DNA from: Flavobacterium frigidimaris
Lineage (GTDB): Bacteria; Bacteroidota; Bacteroidia; Flavobacteriales; Flavobacteriaceae
DNA length: 64,000 nucleotides
Direction: 5' to 3'
NCBI GenBank assembly: GCA_900129595.1
Contig: FQWG01000002.1
Location: forward strand, 248,001-312,000
Below, in pieces: positions 26,689-36,171 of this stretch. The stretch's first letter is position 1; the number at the start of each line of letters is the position of its first letter. Position numbers and translations under genes: made by a program. A model generated the notes under the pieces. It was not told the DNA's origin and did no database searches. It saw only the letters and a list, made by a program, of their open reading frames with translations.

Positions 26689-26854
26689 AGTATAATTGGT
26701 TTTTGGTTAGTACAGCATGACGAAATTAACATATTATTTTAATTTTCCAATTTTTATTAATACAAAAAATATATTATATGTTTTTTTTAATATAATAAAA
26801 TATTAAAATCCTAAAATTGTTAAAAACATTGAATAACTTTTCTTACTAAACAAA

Positions 26855-26886
26855 AAAAGCTCCCTGTGAGAACACAGGGAGCTTTT
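26855..26886 (-). terminator. Intrinsic terminator after the CGWC thioredoxin-fold gene
   Basis: AAAAGCTCCCTGTG (26855-26868) and CACAGGGAGCTTTT (26873-26886) form a 14-bp perfect stem around AGAA, followed on the minus strand by further T. It probably ends the peptide-uptake operon. Confidence 0.9.
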
Positions 26887-26912
26887 GCAAAATATTGTAT
26901 ATACTATCTCTT

Positions 26913-27380
26913 TTAAGATTTTTTTGGATGAACAATTCCTTCAGCAACTGTTAACCAGGCAGATGGACCTCCGGCAACATAACCGGTCTGCCCTAATCCT
27001 TTAAAGTTAACTTTACCATCTTTTGCCTCAGCACTGGTAAAATAAACAGTAGGAAATCCCTGAATCCCGAAAGCTTGCTGCAATTCGTTATTCTGATTTT
27101 TAATTTCAGGTGTTTGCGGTGTTCTTCGAGGATAATCCAGCTCTACTAAAATAACATTGTCTTTAGCCCACTTAGTAAATTCCGGTGTTTTTAAAACTTC
27201 ATTTTGCAAACGAATACACCATCCACACCAATCACTTCCGGTAAAAAACATCAACATTGGTTTTTGTTCTTTATTGCTTACAGTAATTGCCTCTCTTACA
27301 TCTGTGTACCATTTTAATTCTTGCGCTTGTGTTGCAAATGCACCAACTAAAAACAATAGTATTAAGTATATCTTTTTCAT
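26913..27380 (-). CDS. Periplasmic thioredoxin-fold protein with CGWC active site
   Basis: From the ATG at 27380 the protein has 155 residues with a signal peptide (MKKIYLILLFLVGAFATQAQ). The thioredoxin_7-like fold has the redox motif SDWCGWCIRL (Cys52, Cys55) and a cis-Pro in GIQGFPTVYF. It should reduce, oxidise or isomerise disulfides in periplasmic proteins. It starts 53 bp after the third POT gene on the same strand and may be the last gene of that operon. It is the intact relative of the two degenerate copies downstream. Confidence 0.93.
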   Translation of the reverse strand: MKKIYLILLFLVGAFATQAQELKWYTDVREAITVSNKEQKPMLMFFTGSDWCGWCIRLQNEVLKTPEFTKWAKDNVILVELDYPRRTPQTPEIKNQNNELQQAFGIQGFPTVYFTSAEAKDGKVNFKGLGQTGYVAGGPSAWLTVAEGIVHPKKS

Positions 27381-27433
27381 GATCTCTTTAATTTTTGACA
27401 AATTTAAACAAAAAAAGAATTGCAAAATGTCGT

Positions 27434-28918
27434 CTATTTTACTTCTTGCATTAATTTTCTAATAATGGGAGAAATTGCCAATAAAATTACTCCCGCAACA
27501 AGTGAATAAATTGCCAGTTGATAATATCCTTCTGTATACGATTGTAATTTAGAAACTAAAGTATCCCCGGTATTTGACCTGGAAATCTCTGCTCCCAGTT
27601 TACCCGCAGCCAATTGCCCAAAAGCACTAGCCAGGAACCATAATCCCATCATCATACCAAAGAGTCTTTTTGGAGACAGTTTTGTAATAATAGACATTCC
27701 GATTGGCCCCAAACAAAGCTCACCAATAGTGGTTATTAAATAAGCAAAAGTAAACACATTCAATGAGGTAATTCCTTTAGAATCTGCAAAGAATTTGGTC
27801 AGATAGAAGATATAAAAAGAAGCTGCAAGGAATAAAAATCCAATCCCGAATTTTATCAAAGTATTAGGCTCAATTTTTCGTTTCCCTAACCATATCCATA
27901 ATAAACCAATAAGCGGACTTAAAACCACTACAAAAAAAGTATTCGAACTGTTGTTGACAACATTTGGATCTATTGTAAAAAACAACAACTGGTCATTTAG
28001 ATTGTCTTTTGCAAAAAGTGACAATGATCCGCCGCTTTGCTCGTAAATAGAATTGAACAAGAAATAGAAAAAGACAAACAGAAAAGCAGCGAAAAGCTTC
28101 TTTTGCATTTTGACATCCCCTAATTTAAACAATTCATATACAAAATACGCAACGGCAACTGTACCAATAGTATACATGAAATAATCTGTATATTTAGTAT
28201 TCTTAACCATTATAAAAATAAAAGGCAAACTCAAAATCGAAAGTGCATATACTGCAATTTCACGAATTCTTCTTTTGTTGGCATCTAAGTGTAATAATGG
28301 AGAATCTCCAATTGGACCTAAATGTTTTTTAGTAAACAAAAAAGTAATTAAACCTAAAAACATTACAATTGCTGCTGATAAAAAGCACAATTGCCACGAA
28401 TAGAATTTCCCTAAATAAACACACAAAGCACCACCAAAAAGTCCCCCCACGTTTATTCCGGCATAGAACATTCCGTAACCGGCATCTCTGCGCCCGTCGT
28501 TTTCGTGATACAATTCTCCTACCATAGAAGAAACATTTGGTTTGAAAAAACCGGTTCCGATAATCGAAAAAGCGATTCCGTAATAAAAGAAATCATGAGG
28601 CGCGACAGCAATCAAAAGATTCCCCAGAATCATAACGATCCCACCAAAAAACAATGATTTTTTGAATCCCAAAACCTTATCAGCGAAAATACCCCCGATA
28701 AAAGTAAAGGCATATACAAAAGCCTGAATAGCTCCGTATTGCTCGCTGGCATGATCTTCTTTTAGAAAAAGCTGATCTACCATAAAAATAACCAGAACAC
28801 CACGCATTCCATAAAAACAAAAACGCTCCCACATTTCAACAAAAAACAAATACCACAATTGTTTTGGGTAATTGCCTTTAAAATTTTGAATCTCCTCTAA
28901 AGTGATCTTCTGCTCCAT
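27434..28918 (-). CDS. POT-family proton-coupled peptide transporter (third copy)
   Basis: The 494-residue protein has about 12-14 membrane segments. The POT signature is near the N terminus: FVEMWERFCFYGMRGVLVIF (ExxER motif), followed by GGIFADKVLGFKKSLFFGG and GTGFFKPNVSSMVGELY, the second POT motif. Such carriers import di- and tripeptides with protons across the inner membrane. It is the last of three tandem POT genes and begins 14 bp after the second. It is shorter than the others because it lacks their long central loops. Confidence 0.95.
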   Translation of the reverse strand: MEQKITLEEIQNFKGNYPKQLWYLFFVEMWERFCFYGMRGVLVIFMVDQLFLKEDHASEQYGAIQAFVYAFTFIGGIFADKVLGFKKSLFFGGIVMILGNLLIAVAPHDFFYYGIAFSIIGTGFFKPNVSSMVGELYHENDGRRDAGYGMFYAGINVGGLFGGALCVYLGKFYSWQLCFLSAAIVMFLGLITFLFTKKHLGPIGDSPLLHLDANKRRIREIAVYALSILSLPFIFIMVKNTKYTDYFMYTIGTVAVAYFVYELFKLGDVKMQKKLFAAFLFVFFYFLFNSIYEQSGGSLSLFAKDNLNDQLLFFTIDPNVVNNSSNTFFVVVLSPLIGLLWIWLGKRKIEPNTLIKFGIGFLFLAASFYIFYLTKFFADSKGITSLNVFTFAYLITTIGELCLGPIGMSIITKLSPKRLFGMMMGLWFLASAFGQLAAGKLGAEISRSNTGDTLVSKLQSYTEGYYQLAIYSLVAGVILLAISPIIRKLMQEVK

Positions 28919-28932
28919 TTATGTATAAATAA

Positions 28933-30591
28933 TTAATTAATTCCTTTTTCTTTCATCACTTTGTTAAGCTGTTTCACCAAACCAAACATCAGTACGGTTG
29001 CAAACATCAACAATGCAAAATTCACCCAAAAAAAGTTAGCCTTATTATCGTATGTATCCCACATACTAGCCAAAACCCCGCTCAGCTTATTCCCTATCGA
29101 AGTCGATAAAAACCAGCCTCCCATCATTAAGGAAGTGATATTGACCGGACTTAACTTGGAGACGACTGATAATCCCATTGGGCTCAAAAATAACTCTCCT
29201 ATTGTTATGATACCATAATTTGCTACCAGCCACCAAGCACTCACCTTTTCTGCCCCATCGTTACCAATTTGTACAGCGGCTACCATAACCAAAACAGACA
29301 ACGCCGAAATTAACAAACCAAAAGCAATTTTCGTAGGTGTTGACGGTTCTTTTTTTCTGGATCGCAAAAATGAGAAAAAAGCAACAATCAACGGTGTTAA
29401 TATAATTACCCAGGCCGGGTTAATAGACTGACTCAAATTGGTGGCCCAAAGATGCACCTTGGCTCCTTCTTCCGGTAATTTTTCCGGAGCAACATTTCTA
29501 AAATACAAAGGATAATTGACTTCTGTCTCTACAACTCCGTTTGATTTTTGCAAACGAAACTGATGATCATAAACCTCAGTAGATACCTTTTTATACTCGA
29601 CTTCTTTTGCTAATTTCAATTTACCCACGATCTGACCGGCTGTTCCGGTCACTTCTCTGTCAGTATAGCGATCAGCCCAGGTCGTAAGCGCAGAACCGTT
29701 AAGTTTAAATACTGCCCAAAATAAAATTACTACTCCAAAAATAGCCAGTAAAGCACCTATTGGCCGCTTATCTTCTGTTTTAGCTTTAAAATAAAGTGAT
29801 CCATAAAAGAACACTATCGGAATACAGGCAAAAATAAAGGCATCGGTACTATCAGAACCAAAGATATAACTGTCTAAATTAGTTTCCGAAGCAACTCCTT
29901 TTATCAACCAGCCAATTGCCCCAAAAATAAAAGACGGAAGCAAAATAAACAGGATAATTTTATAAAATGGCATATCGCCTTCCTGCACTCCTTTTTTCTG
30001 ATCGAATCCGACATAGTGTTTTGTACCTAACAAAAACACAATAACCCCTATGAACATACCGACACCCGCGGCCATAAAAGCCCAATGCCATCCTAAAAGA
30101 ATCTGTAGTGCGGCACCAAAGAAATTGCAGATAAAAGCCCCAACATTAATTCCCATATAGAAAATATTGTAGCCTTCGTCCTTTTTATCTTTATACTTTT
30201 CTTCAGAATAAAAACTTCCTAATAAGGTAGAAATATTGGGTTTAAAAAAACCATTTCCTATAATCACCAATGTCATGGCGATATAAAGTACCGTTATATC
30301 GTGCACTCCCATTAAGAAGTAACCAATACCCATTAAAATTCCGCCAAAAACAATAGATTTTCTGTAGCCCAAATACCTGTCAGCAACGAGTCCGCCAATA
30401 AAAGGGGTCAGAAAAACCAGCGCTATAAAAGTTCCGTATAAATCAGAAGCTTCTTTCTCTGTCATTGCAAAACCATCCTTTACATCTTTAAGATATAAAG
30501 TAAAAATTCCGATCATTAAATAGTAACCAAAACGCTCCCACATTTCAGATAAAAACAAATAAGGCAGTGCTTTTGGGTGTTTTTTCCACAT
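28933..30591 (-). CDS. POT-family proton-coupled peptide transporter (second copy)
   Basis: The 552-residue protein has the POT motifs LSEMWERFGYYLMIGIFTLY, GGLVADRYLGYRKSIVFGG and GNGFFKPNISTLLGSFY. Between the later helices it carries a soluble insert of about 80 residues (around 320-395, including DRYTDREVTGTAGQIVGKLK and VHLWATNLSQS) that is unusual for bacterial POT proteins. The insert probably faces the periplasm. The protein belongs to the same operon as the other two transporters and DPP IV. Confidence 0.95.
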   Translation of the reverse strand: MWKKHPKALPYLFLSEMWERFGYYLMIGIFTLYLKDVKDGFAMTEKEASDLYGTFIALVFLTPFIGGLVADRYLGYRKSIVFGGILMGIGYFLMGVHDITVLYIAMTLVIIGNGFFKPNISTLLGSFYSEEKYKDKKDEGYNIFYMGINVGAFICNFFGAALQILLGWHWAFMAAGVGMFIGVIVFLLGTKHYVGFDQKKGVQEGDMPFYKIILFILLPSFIFGAIGWLIKGVASETNLDSYIFGSDSTDAFIFACIPIVFFYGSLYFKAKTEDKRPIGALLAIFGVVILFWAVFKLNGSALTTWADRYTDREVTGTAGQIVGKLKLAKEVEYKKVSTEVYDHQFRLQKSNGVVETEVNYPLYFRNVAPEKLPEEGAKVHLWATNLSQSINPAWVIILTPLIVAFFSFLRSRKKEPSTPTKIAFGLLISALSVLVMVAAVQIGNDGAEKVSAWWLVANYGIITIGELFLSPMGLSVVSKLSPVNITSLMMGGWFLSTSIGNKLSGVLASMWDTYDNKANFFWVNFALLMFATVLMFGLVKQLNKVMKEKGIN

Positions 30592-30613
30592 AATTATAAA
30601 CTCTTTTAAAATT

Positions 30614-30649
30614 AAAATTACCTATAAGTCTAAACCTATAGGTAATTTT
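30614..30649 (-). terminator. Intra-operon hairpin between POT genes
   Basis: AAAATTACCTATA (30614-30626) and TATAGGTAATTTT (30637-30649) form a 13-bp perfect stem with a 10-base loop in the 78-bp gap between the first and second POT genes. On the minus strand TTTTAATTTT follows. It may act as a partial terminator or as an mRNA-stability element that lowers expression of the downstream transporters. Confidence 0.6.
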
Positions 30650-30669
30650 TGATATATCATTATTACTAT

Positions 30670-32355
30670 TTATCGAACACCGTGCATCATTTTTTTCAGG
30701 AATGGAGTCAAAGCAAATAATACAATTGCTGCAATACCTGTAAGGACAACAAATACCATAAAAAACTCATATAAATTGTGAATTTCGAATCCGGCAAAAA
30801 AGTGATTGTGAGCACTAATCTGATGTTGGTCTAACAAAGCTAATTGCTCTGCAGTTGGCACCACTTTATTATCTAAAACTGCCTGAAGATCTATTCCTAA
30901 TTCTTTTGCTTTTGCAAATTTTTCACCAGTTGCCGGCAAGATAGAACCTAAAGTTCCTCCTAAAGCATAACCTGATGCATTCGACAAGAAGAATACACCA
31001 TATAATAACGAAGAAAAACGTTTTGGAGAAAGCTTACCTACTAATGACAAACCAATTGGCGACAAACACAGCTCTGCACATGTATTTAGGAAATACAATA
31101 AAATAAGCCATTTTACCAATAACAATCCTGAAGTTCCGATATACGAAACCTGAGTAGCAATCATAAAGAAACTAATAGAAATCACTACTAAACCCACGGC
31201 TAATTTTACCGGAGAAATAGGCTCTTTATCTTTCGCTCTCAAAGTATCCCAAAGCATACTGAAAGGCACAGCAAGAATAACTACAAATAATCCATTAAAA
31301 ATCTGAACCATTGACGGCGGCATTAACCAGCCAAAGAAATTCCTGTCAGTTTGATTGTCTGCTATAAAAGTTAACGACGAACCTGCTTGTTCAAAGGCTG
31401 CCCAGAAGAAAATAATAAAGAACGAAACTATGTAAATTACAATAATTCTGTCTCTTTCAATTTTAGTCAAAGAAGTATCAGAAATAATTAATCCTGCTAA
31501 TGACAAACCACTGGAGTAAATCAATGTATAAATTAGGTTCTGACCTACAACATAATGAAAAAAGAATCCTAAAGCGATAAATGCAATTCCTGCAATCGTC
31601 AAGGCTTTATTAGAAAAATTTGCTTTTTGTGCTTCCCCTTCTTCGAAATCCGAAGCATCGTTTTTAGAAGGCAAGCCTCCTAATGGTTTTCCTTCAGGAG
31701 AAACCACATATTTATTTTTCAGGAAGTAAAAAAGAATAGTTCCTAAAAACATTGCAGCAGAAGCCGCCATGAATCCCCATCTAAAAGCGTGGATATCTCT
31801 AATTCCGCCACCATCTTTTACATCTCCTAATAAAGGACAGATTGACTGACCTAAAAAAGCTCCGATGTTAATTCCCATATAGAAAATAGTGAAGGCACTA
31901 TCTAATTTTGTTTTTTCCTGTTTAGGATACAAACTCCCCACCATACTTGAAATGTTTGGTTTGAAGAATCCGTTACCAAAAACAATAACCCCTAATGCAG
32001 AGTACATAATGATTTTTGCCAAAGGCAGATTTGCTTCAAAAACACTTCCACTGGTAAACAATAACAATTGTCCTATTGCCATCAACAATCCGCCTAATAA
32101 AATACAGTTTCTGTTACCAAGAAAACGATCGGCTACAAAACCTCCCAACATTGGTGTCAGGTAACAAAGTCCAAGGAAACCTCCATAAATTAAAGACGCT
32201 TCTTCTTCTTTCATCATTAATGAATTCACAAGAAATAAAGTTAATAAAGCTCGCATTCCATAGAAATTGAATCGCTCCCACATCTCTGTTCCAAACAATA
32301 CCCAAAGCCCTTTTGGATGCGCAGTTTTTACTTGAGTTTCTCCCATTTTATTCAT
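30670..32355 (-). CDS. POT-family proton-coupled peptide transporter (first copy)
   Basis: The 561-residue protein has POT motifs GTEMWERFNFYGMRALLTLF, GGFVADRFLGNRNCILLGG and GNGFFKPNISSMVGSLY. A C-terminal soluble loop of about 50 residues (around 485-535, with GEKFAKAKELGIDLQAVLDN) precedes the last helix. Its start is 27 bp after the DPP IV stop on the same strand. Dipeptides released by DPP IV are the expected substrates. Confidence 0.95.
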   Translation of the reverse strand: MNKMGETQVKTAHPKGLWVLFGTEMWERFNFYGMRALLTLFLVNSLMMKEEEASLIYGGFLGLCYLTPMLGGFVADRFLGNRNCILLGGLLMAIGQLLLFTSGSVFEANLPLAKIIMYSALGVIVFGNGFFKPNISSMVGSLYPKQEKTKLDSAFTIFYMGINIGAFLGQSICPLLGDVKDGGGIRDIHAFRWGFMAASAAMFLGTILFYFLKNKYVVSPEGKPLGGLPSKNDASDFEEGEAQKANFSNKALTIAGIAFIALGFFFHYVVGQNLIYTLIYSSGLSLAGLIISDTSLTKIERDRIIVIYIVSFFIIFFWAAFEQAGSSLTFIADNQTDRNFFGWLMPPSMVQIFNGLFVVILAVPFSMLWDTLRAKDKEPISPVKLAVGLVVISISFFMIATQVSYIGTSGLLLVKWLILLYFLNTCAELCLSPIGLSLVGKLSPKRFSSLLYGVFFLSNASGYALGGTLGSILPATGEKFAKAKELGIDLQAVLDNKVVPTAEQLALLDQHQISAHNHFFAGFEIHNLYEFFMVFVVLTGIAAIVLFALTPFLKKMMHGVR

Positions 32356-32382
32356 TATTTGTTTAAGGTTTAAAGTTTTAGA

Positions 32383-34554
32383 TTATAAATTTTCTTTGAT
32401 AAAGTTAGTCATTTTATTATAAAGCTGAATTCTGGTTGCACCACCATAAATACCGTGGTTTTTATCCGGATATATCTGAGAATCAAATTGTTTGTTTGCC
32501 TGAATCAACGCTTCCATCATTTGCATTGAGTTCTGCACATGCACGTTATCATCACCTGATCCGTGAATCAGTAAAAATTTACCTTTTAGTTTACTTACAT
32601 GGTTTATTGGAGAATTCTGATCATACCCGCTTGCATTTTCCTGCGGAGTCTGCATGTATCTTTCTGTATAAACGCTGTCATAAAAACGCCAGTTGGTTAC
32701 CGGAGCAACTGCAATTGCCATTTTGAACACATCGTTGCCCTGAAAAATACAGTTCGAAGCCATAAAACCGCCATAACTCCATCCAAAGATTCCAATTCTT
32801 GATGCATCCACATAAGGATAAGCCCCAATTACTTTTGCAGCATCAATTTGATCTTCTACTTCGTATTTTCCTAATTCTTTTTGGGTCACTTTTTTGAAAT
32901 CAGCTCCTTTAAAACCTGTTCCTCTACCATCTACACAAGCTACAATATAACCTTGCTGTGTTAGCGAAGCAAACCAGTAATCATCAGTATTGTTCCAGTC
33001 ATTGTTTACCTGTTGAGATCCCGGACCAGAATATTGGTACATAAAAACAGGATATTTTTTAGAAGGATCGAAATCTTTTGGTTTCAAAATCCATGCATTC
33101 AATTCGTTTCCTTTAGCCGTTTTCAACACAAAGAATTCTTTTGTTGGCAAATTATAATCTTTCAATTTAGCCGCAAGAGCCTGATTGTTTTCGATTACCT
33201 GAATCTCTTTACCTGCTTTAGACTCATTTAAAGTATAAGTAGTAGGCTGAGACGCACTTGAGAAAGTAGTAATAAAGAATTGGAAGTTAGGGCTAAAAGT
33301 TGCCGCACTTGTTCCGGTTTTTGAAGTTAAACGTACTTTATTTTTTCCGTCTAAAGCAATTCTGTAGATATCTCTGTTGATAGAACCATTTTCTGTAGAT
33401 TGGTAGAAAATCGTTTTGTTTTTTTCATCGAAACCGTAGTAAGACACTACTTCCCAGTTTCCTTTTGTCACCTGATTTTTAAGCTTTCCGTTTTTGTCAT
33501 ATACATAAATATGATTAAAACCGTCTTTTTCGCTTGTCCAGATAAAGCTATTATCTTTTAAGAAAGTCAAATTGTCTGTAACATCGACATAGGCTTTATC
33601 TTTTTCATTCAAAACTACTTTAGCATTTGCTGTAGTTCCGTCTACAAATAACAAATCCAGATTGTCCTGGTGGCGGTTTAAAACCTGAGCCGACAATACA
33701 TTATTATCATTTGTCCATTGTAATCTTGCTATATAAAAATCATTGTAGTTTCCTAAATTAACTTTTTTAGCCGCATTGCTCGCTACATCATATATATGTA
33801 ATGAAACTGCTGAGTTTTTTTCTCCCGCTTTTGGATATTTAAATGTCTCAACTGTTGGATATAGATCTTTATGAAACATTGACATCGAAAATTCAGGAAC
33901 CTGACTTTCATCAAAACGAATATAAGCCAGTTTTTTACTGTCTTTACTCCAGTCAAAAGCCCGGACAAAAGCAAATTCTTCTTCATAAACCCAATCCGTA
34001 ATACCATTAATAATGGCATTTTTCTTTCCGTCAGTTGTAACGGCAGCCGATTTTTTAGAAGCTACATCATATACATAAAGATTATTTTCTCTTGCATATG
34101 CGATCTTAGTTCCGTCAGGGGAGAACGTTGGCTCCTGAACCTGAAAATCAAAAAGCTTTGTCAGGGATTTAGAAGTTATATCGTATAAAAAATAATCTGC
34201 TGTAAAGGAGTGACGAAAAATCTTATTTGAATTGCAGGCAATCAGGATCTTTTTTTCAGAAGCATCAAAAGTATAGCTGTCGATTCCGTCTGCAAGCGCT
34301 TTATGGTTTTTAGTATCAATTAAATTCGACACTTTTTTCAGGGTTGCAAAGTCGTATAAATCAATCTGCATACTTCTACTGGCCTGATCTACATTTAGAA
34401 CAGTATATTGATCTGTATTTTTTAGGGATTGCAGCTCATCCATTCCTTTTGCCCTAAATGCACCACTATAAATATTCTCGACAGTAATTTTCTGTTGACC
34501 AAAAACGGTAGCAACTAAAAATAAAAGTATTACAGTAATTTTACCTGATTTCAT
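32383..34554 (-). CDS. Dipeptidyl peptidase IV (S9B family)
   Basis: From the ATG at 34554 the protein has 723 residues with a signal peptide (ITVILLFLVATVFGQ). The first 470 residues form a beta-propeller containing the double-Glu signature WVYEEEFAFVRAFDWS, which anchors the substrate N terminus in DPP IV enzymes. The C-terminal alpha/beta hydrolase has the nucleophile Ser593 in GWSYGGF, the acid in HGSGDDNVH (Asp668/669) and His700 in KNHGIYG. It removes Xaa-Pro or Xaa-Ala dipeptides in the periplasm. It heads the operon with three POT carriers, forming a peptide-use pathway. Confidence 0.96.
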   Translation of the reverse strand: MKSGKITVILLFLVATVFGQQKITVENIYSGAFRAKGMDELQSLKNTDQYTVLNVDQASRSMQIDLYDFATLKKVSNLIDTKNHKALADGIDSYTFDASEKKILIACNSNKIFRHSFTADYFLYDITSKSLTKLFDFQVQEPTFSPDGTKIAYARENNLYVYDVASKKSAAVTTDGKKNAIINGITDWVYEEEFAFVRAFDWSKDSKKLAYIRFDESQVPEFSMSMFHKDLYPTVETFKYPKAGEKNSAVSLHIYDVASNAAKKVNLGNYNDFYIARLQWTNDNNVLSAQVLNRHQDNLDLLFVDGTTANAKVVLNEKDKAYVDVTDNLTFLKDNSFIWTSEKDGFNHIYVYDKNGKLKNQVTKGNWEVVSYYGFDEKNKTIFYQSTENGSINRDIYRIALDGKNKVRLTSKTGTSAATFSPNFQFFITTFSSASQPTTYTLNESKAGKEIQVIENNQALAAKLKDYNLPTKEFFVLKTAKGNELNAWILKPKDFDPSKKYPVFMYQYSGPGSQQVNNDWNNTDDYWFASLTQQGYIVACVDGRGTGFKGADFKKVTQKELGKYEVEDQIDAAKVIGAYPYVDASRIGIFGWSYGGFMASNCIFQGNDVFKMAIAVAPVTNWRFYDSVYTERYMQTPQENASGYDQNSPINHVSKLKGKFLLIHGSGDDNVHVQNSMQMMEALIQANKQFDSQIYPDKNHGIYGGATRIQLYNKMTNFIKENL

Positions 34555-34675
34555 TAGAATTATTTTAAATATAAAAAAGAGCCCAATTTTAGTAAAAAAA
34601 ATGAACATAATACACATTTTAAGTGTTAAATGTTAAAAAAAATAACGTTTGCGTATTTTCCAAATTTCAAATACA

Positions 34676-34707
34676 TTGCAAACAAAACTCTTAAAATGGT
34701 ATCTTTG
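34676..34707 (+). promoter_or_regulatory. Promoter of the HMG-CoA reductase gene
   Basis: TTG at 34676-34678 and TATCTTTG at 34700-34707 are 21 bp apart, matching the Bacteroidota consensus. The ATG lies 29 bp after the -7 box. Confidence 0.7.
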
Positions 34708-34736
34708 CCGCAACTTTATTATTTAAAATACTGAGA

Positions 34737-36050
34737 ATGAACAACGCTGTTGCCGGATTTTCTAAATTATCCAAAAAAGAAAAAACAAACTGGATCGCCA
34801 ATACTTACTTTTCAAAGCCTGAAGAAGCACTAAATATTATAAGAAATTACTGGAATTCAGACGAAAAGCTACAACAATTGCATGATGAATTTATAGAAAA
34901 CACGATTTCAAATTTATATATTCCGCTTGGAGTTGCGCCTAATTTTTTAATCAACGGAAAATACAAAACCATTCCAATGGCCATTGAGGAGAGCTCAGTG
35001 GTTGCCGCAGCATCAAAAGCAGCAAAATACTGGTCTACACGCGGCGGTTTTAAAGCAACGGTAATCGACACTGAAAAAATTGGTCAGGTGCATTTTACTT
35101 TTAATGGTGATGCAGAAAAACTACAGGCTTTCTTTGATCAAATAAAACCAAAATTTTTCTCTGACACACAAAGCATTACCAAAAACATGCAGCAACGCGG
35201 TGGCGGAATTGTAGACATTAAGCTAAAAGACAAAAGAAGCCTACTGGAAAATTACTTTCAGCTTCACGCTACTTTCAAGACTAAGGATAGTATGGGAGCG
35301 AATTTTATCAATTCTTGCTTAGAGCAATTTGCAACGACTTTGAAAGATGAATTTCAACATTCTGATTTATTTTCAGAAGATGAAACACTAAAAGTAGTGA
35401 TGAGTATTTTGTCTAATTATGTTCCTAATTGCATCGTTAGAGCCGAGGTTTCGTGCCCTATTGAAGACTTATCAGAGAAACACATTCCCAATCCACAAGA
35501 ATTTGCAGAACGTTTTCTACAGGCTGTTCAGATTGCCGAAGTCGAACCTTTTAGAGCCGTAACCCACAATAAAGGCATCATGAACGGAGTTGACGCTGTC
35601 ATTCTGGCAACCGGAAATGATTTTAGGGCAGTTGAAGCGGGAGTTCATGCTTATGCTTCAAAAAATGGTCAATATGCCAGTTTATCTCATGCAAAAATCG
35701 AGAACGGAATTTTTACTTTCTGGCTTGAAATTCCTTTAGCATTAGGAACTGTTGGCGGATTAACATCTTTGCATCCTTTAGTAAAATTGTGTTTTGAAAT
35801 ACTCGAAAAGCCTTCAGCCAAAGAGTTAATGGAAATTGTTGCTGTTGCCGGTTTGGCACAAAACTTTGCCGCATTGCGCTCATTAACCACAACCGGAATT
35901 CAGGAAGGCCACATGAAAATGCACCTGAACAACATCATCAACCAATTTGAAGCAACAGATGAAGAACGTCATTTGATTAAATCTCACTTTAAGAAAAATG
36001 CCGTTTCACATAGCGCGGTTGTTGAGTTTATCGAAACTATACGCAAATAA
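34737..36050 (+). CDS. mvaA: Class II hydroxymethylglutaryl-CoA reductase
   Basis: The 437-residue protein matches the class II (Pseudomonas mevalonii-type) enzyme: ENTISNLYIPLGVAPNFLIN (54-73), the catalytic Glu region MAIEESSVVAAASKAAKYW (81-99), the catalytic Lys in THNKGIMNGVDAVILATGND, and GTVGGLTSLHPLVK with NAD(P)-binding features. The class II enzyme makes mevalonate from HMG-CoA; the annotation 'degradative' for this class is historical. With the neighbouring GHMP kinase it implies isoprenoid synthesis by the mevalonate route. Confidence 0.95.
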   Translation: MNNAVAGFSKLSKKEKTNWIANTYFSKPEEALNIIRNYWNSDEKLQQLHDEFIENTISNLYIPLGVAPNFLINGKYKTIPMAIEESSVVAAASKAAKYWSTRGGFKATVIDTEKIGQVHFTFNGDAEKLQAFFDQIKPKFFSDTQSITKNMQQRGGGIVDIKLKDKRSLLENYFQLHATFKTKDSMGANFINSCLEQFATTLKDEFQHSDLFSEDETLKVVMSILSNYVPNCIVRAEVSCPIEDLSEKHIPNPQEFAERFLQAVQIAEVEPFRAVTHNKGIMNGVDAVILATGNDFRAVEAGVHAYASKNGQYASLSHAKIENGIFTFWLEIPLALGTVGGLTSLHPLVKLCFEILEKPSAKELMEIVAVAGLAQNFAALRSLTTTGIQEGHMKMHLNNIINQFEATDEERHLIKSHFKKNAVSHSAVVEFIETIRK

Positions 36051-36171
36051 TTATTCGCTCTGAAACTAGTTGAAGGATAAGGAGCTATTCCCGCTATCCG
36101 TTACAATCTTTTGTTTTTCTAAAGAAAAAAACAAAAGGATTTTCACTACTATCGGGGCTAAAAAACACAGC

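Noticed and set aside
36070..36171. Upstream extension of the GHMP kinase
   Set aside because: The first 34 residues are not kinase-like; the conserved start is MKTTFYSNGKLL at 36172.
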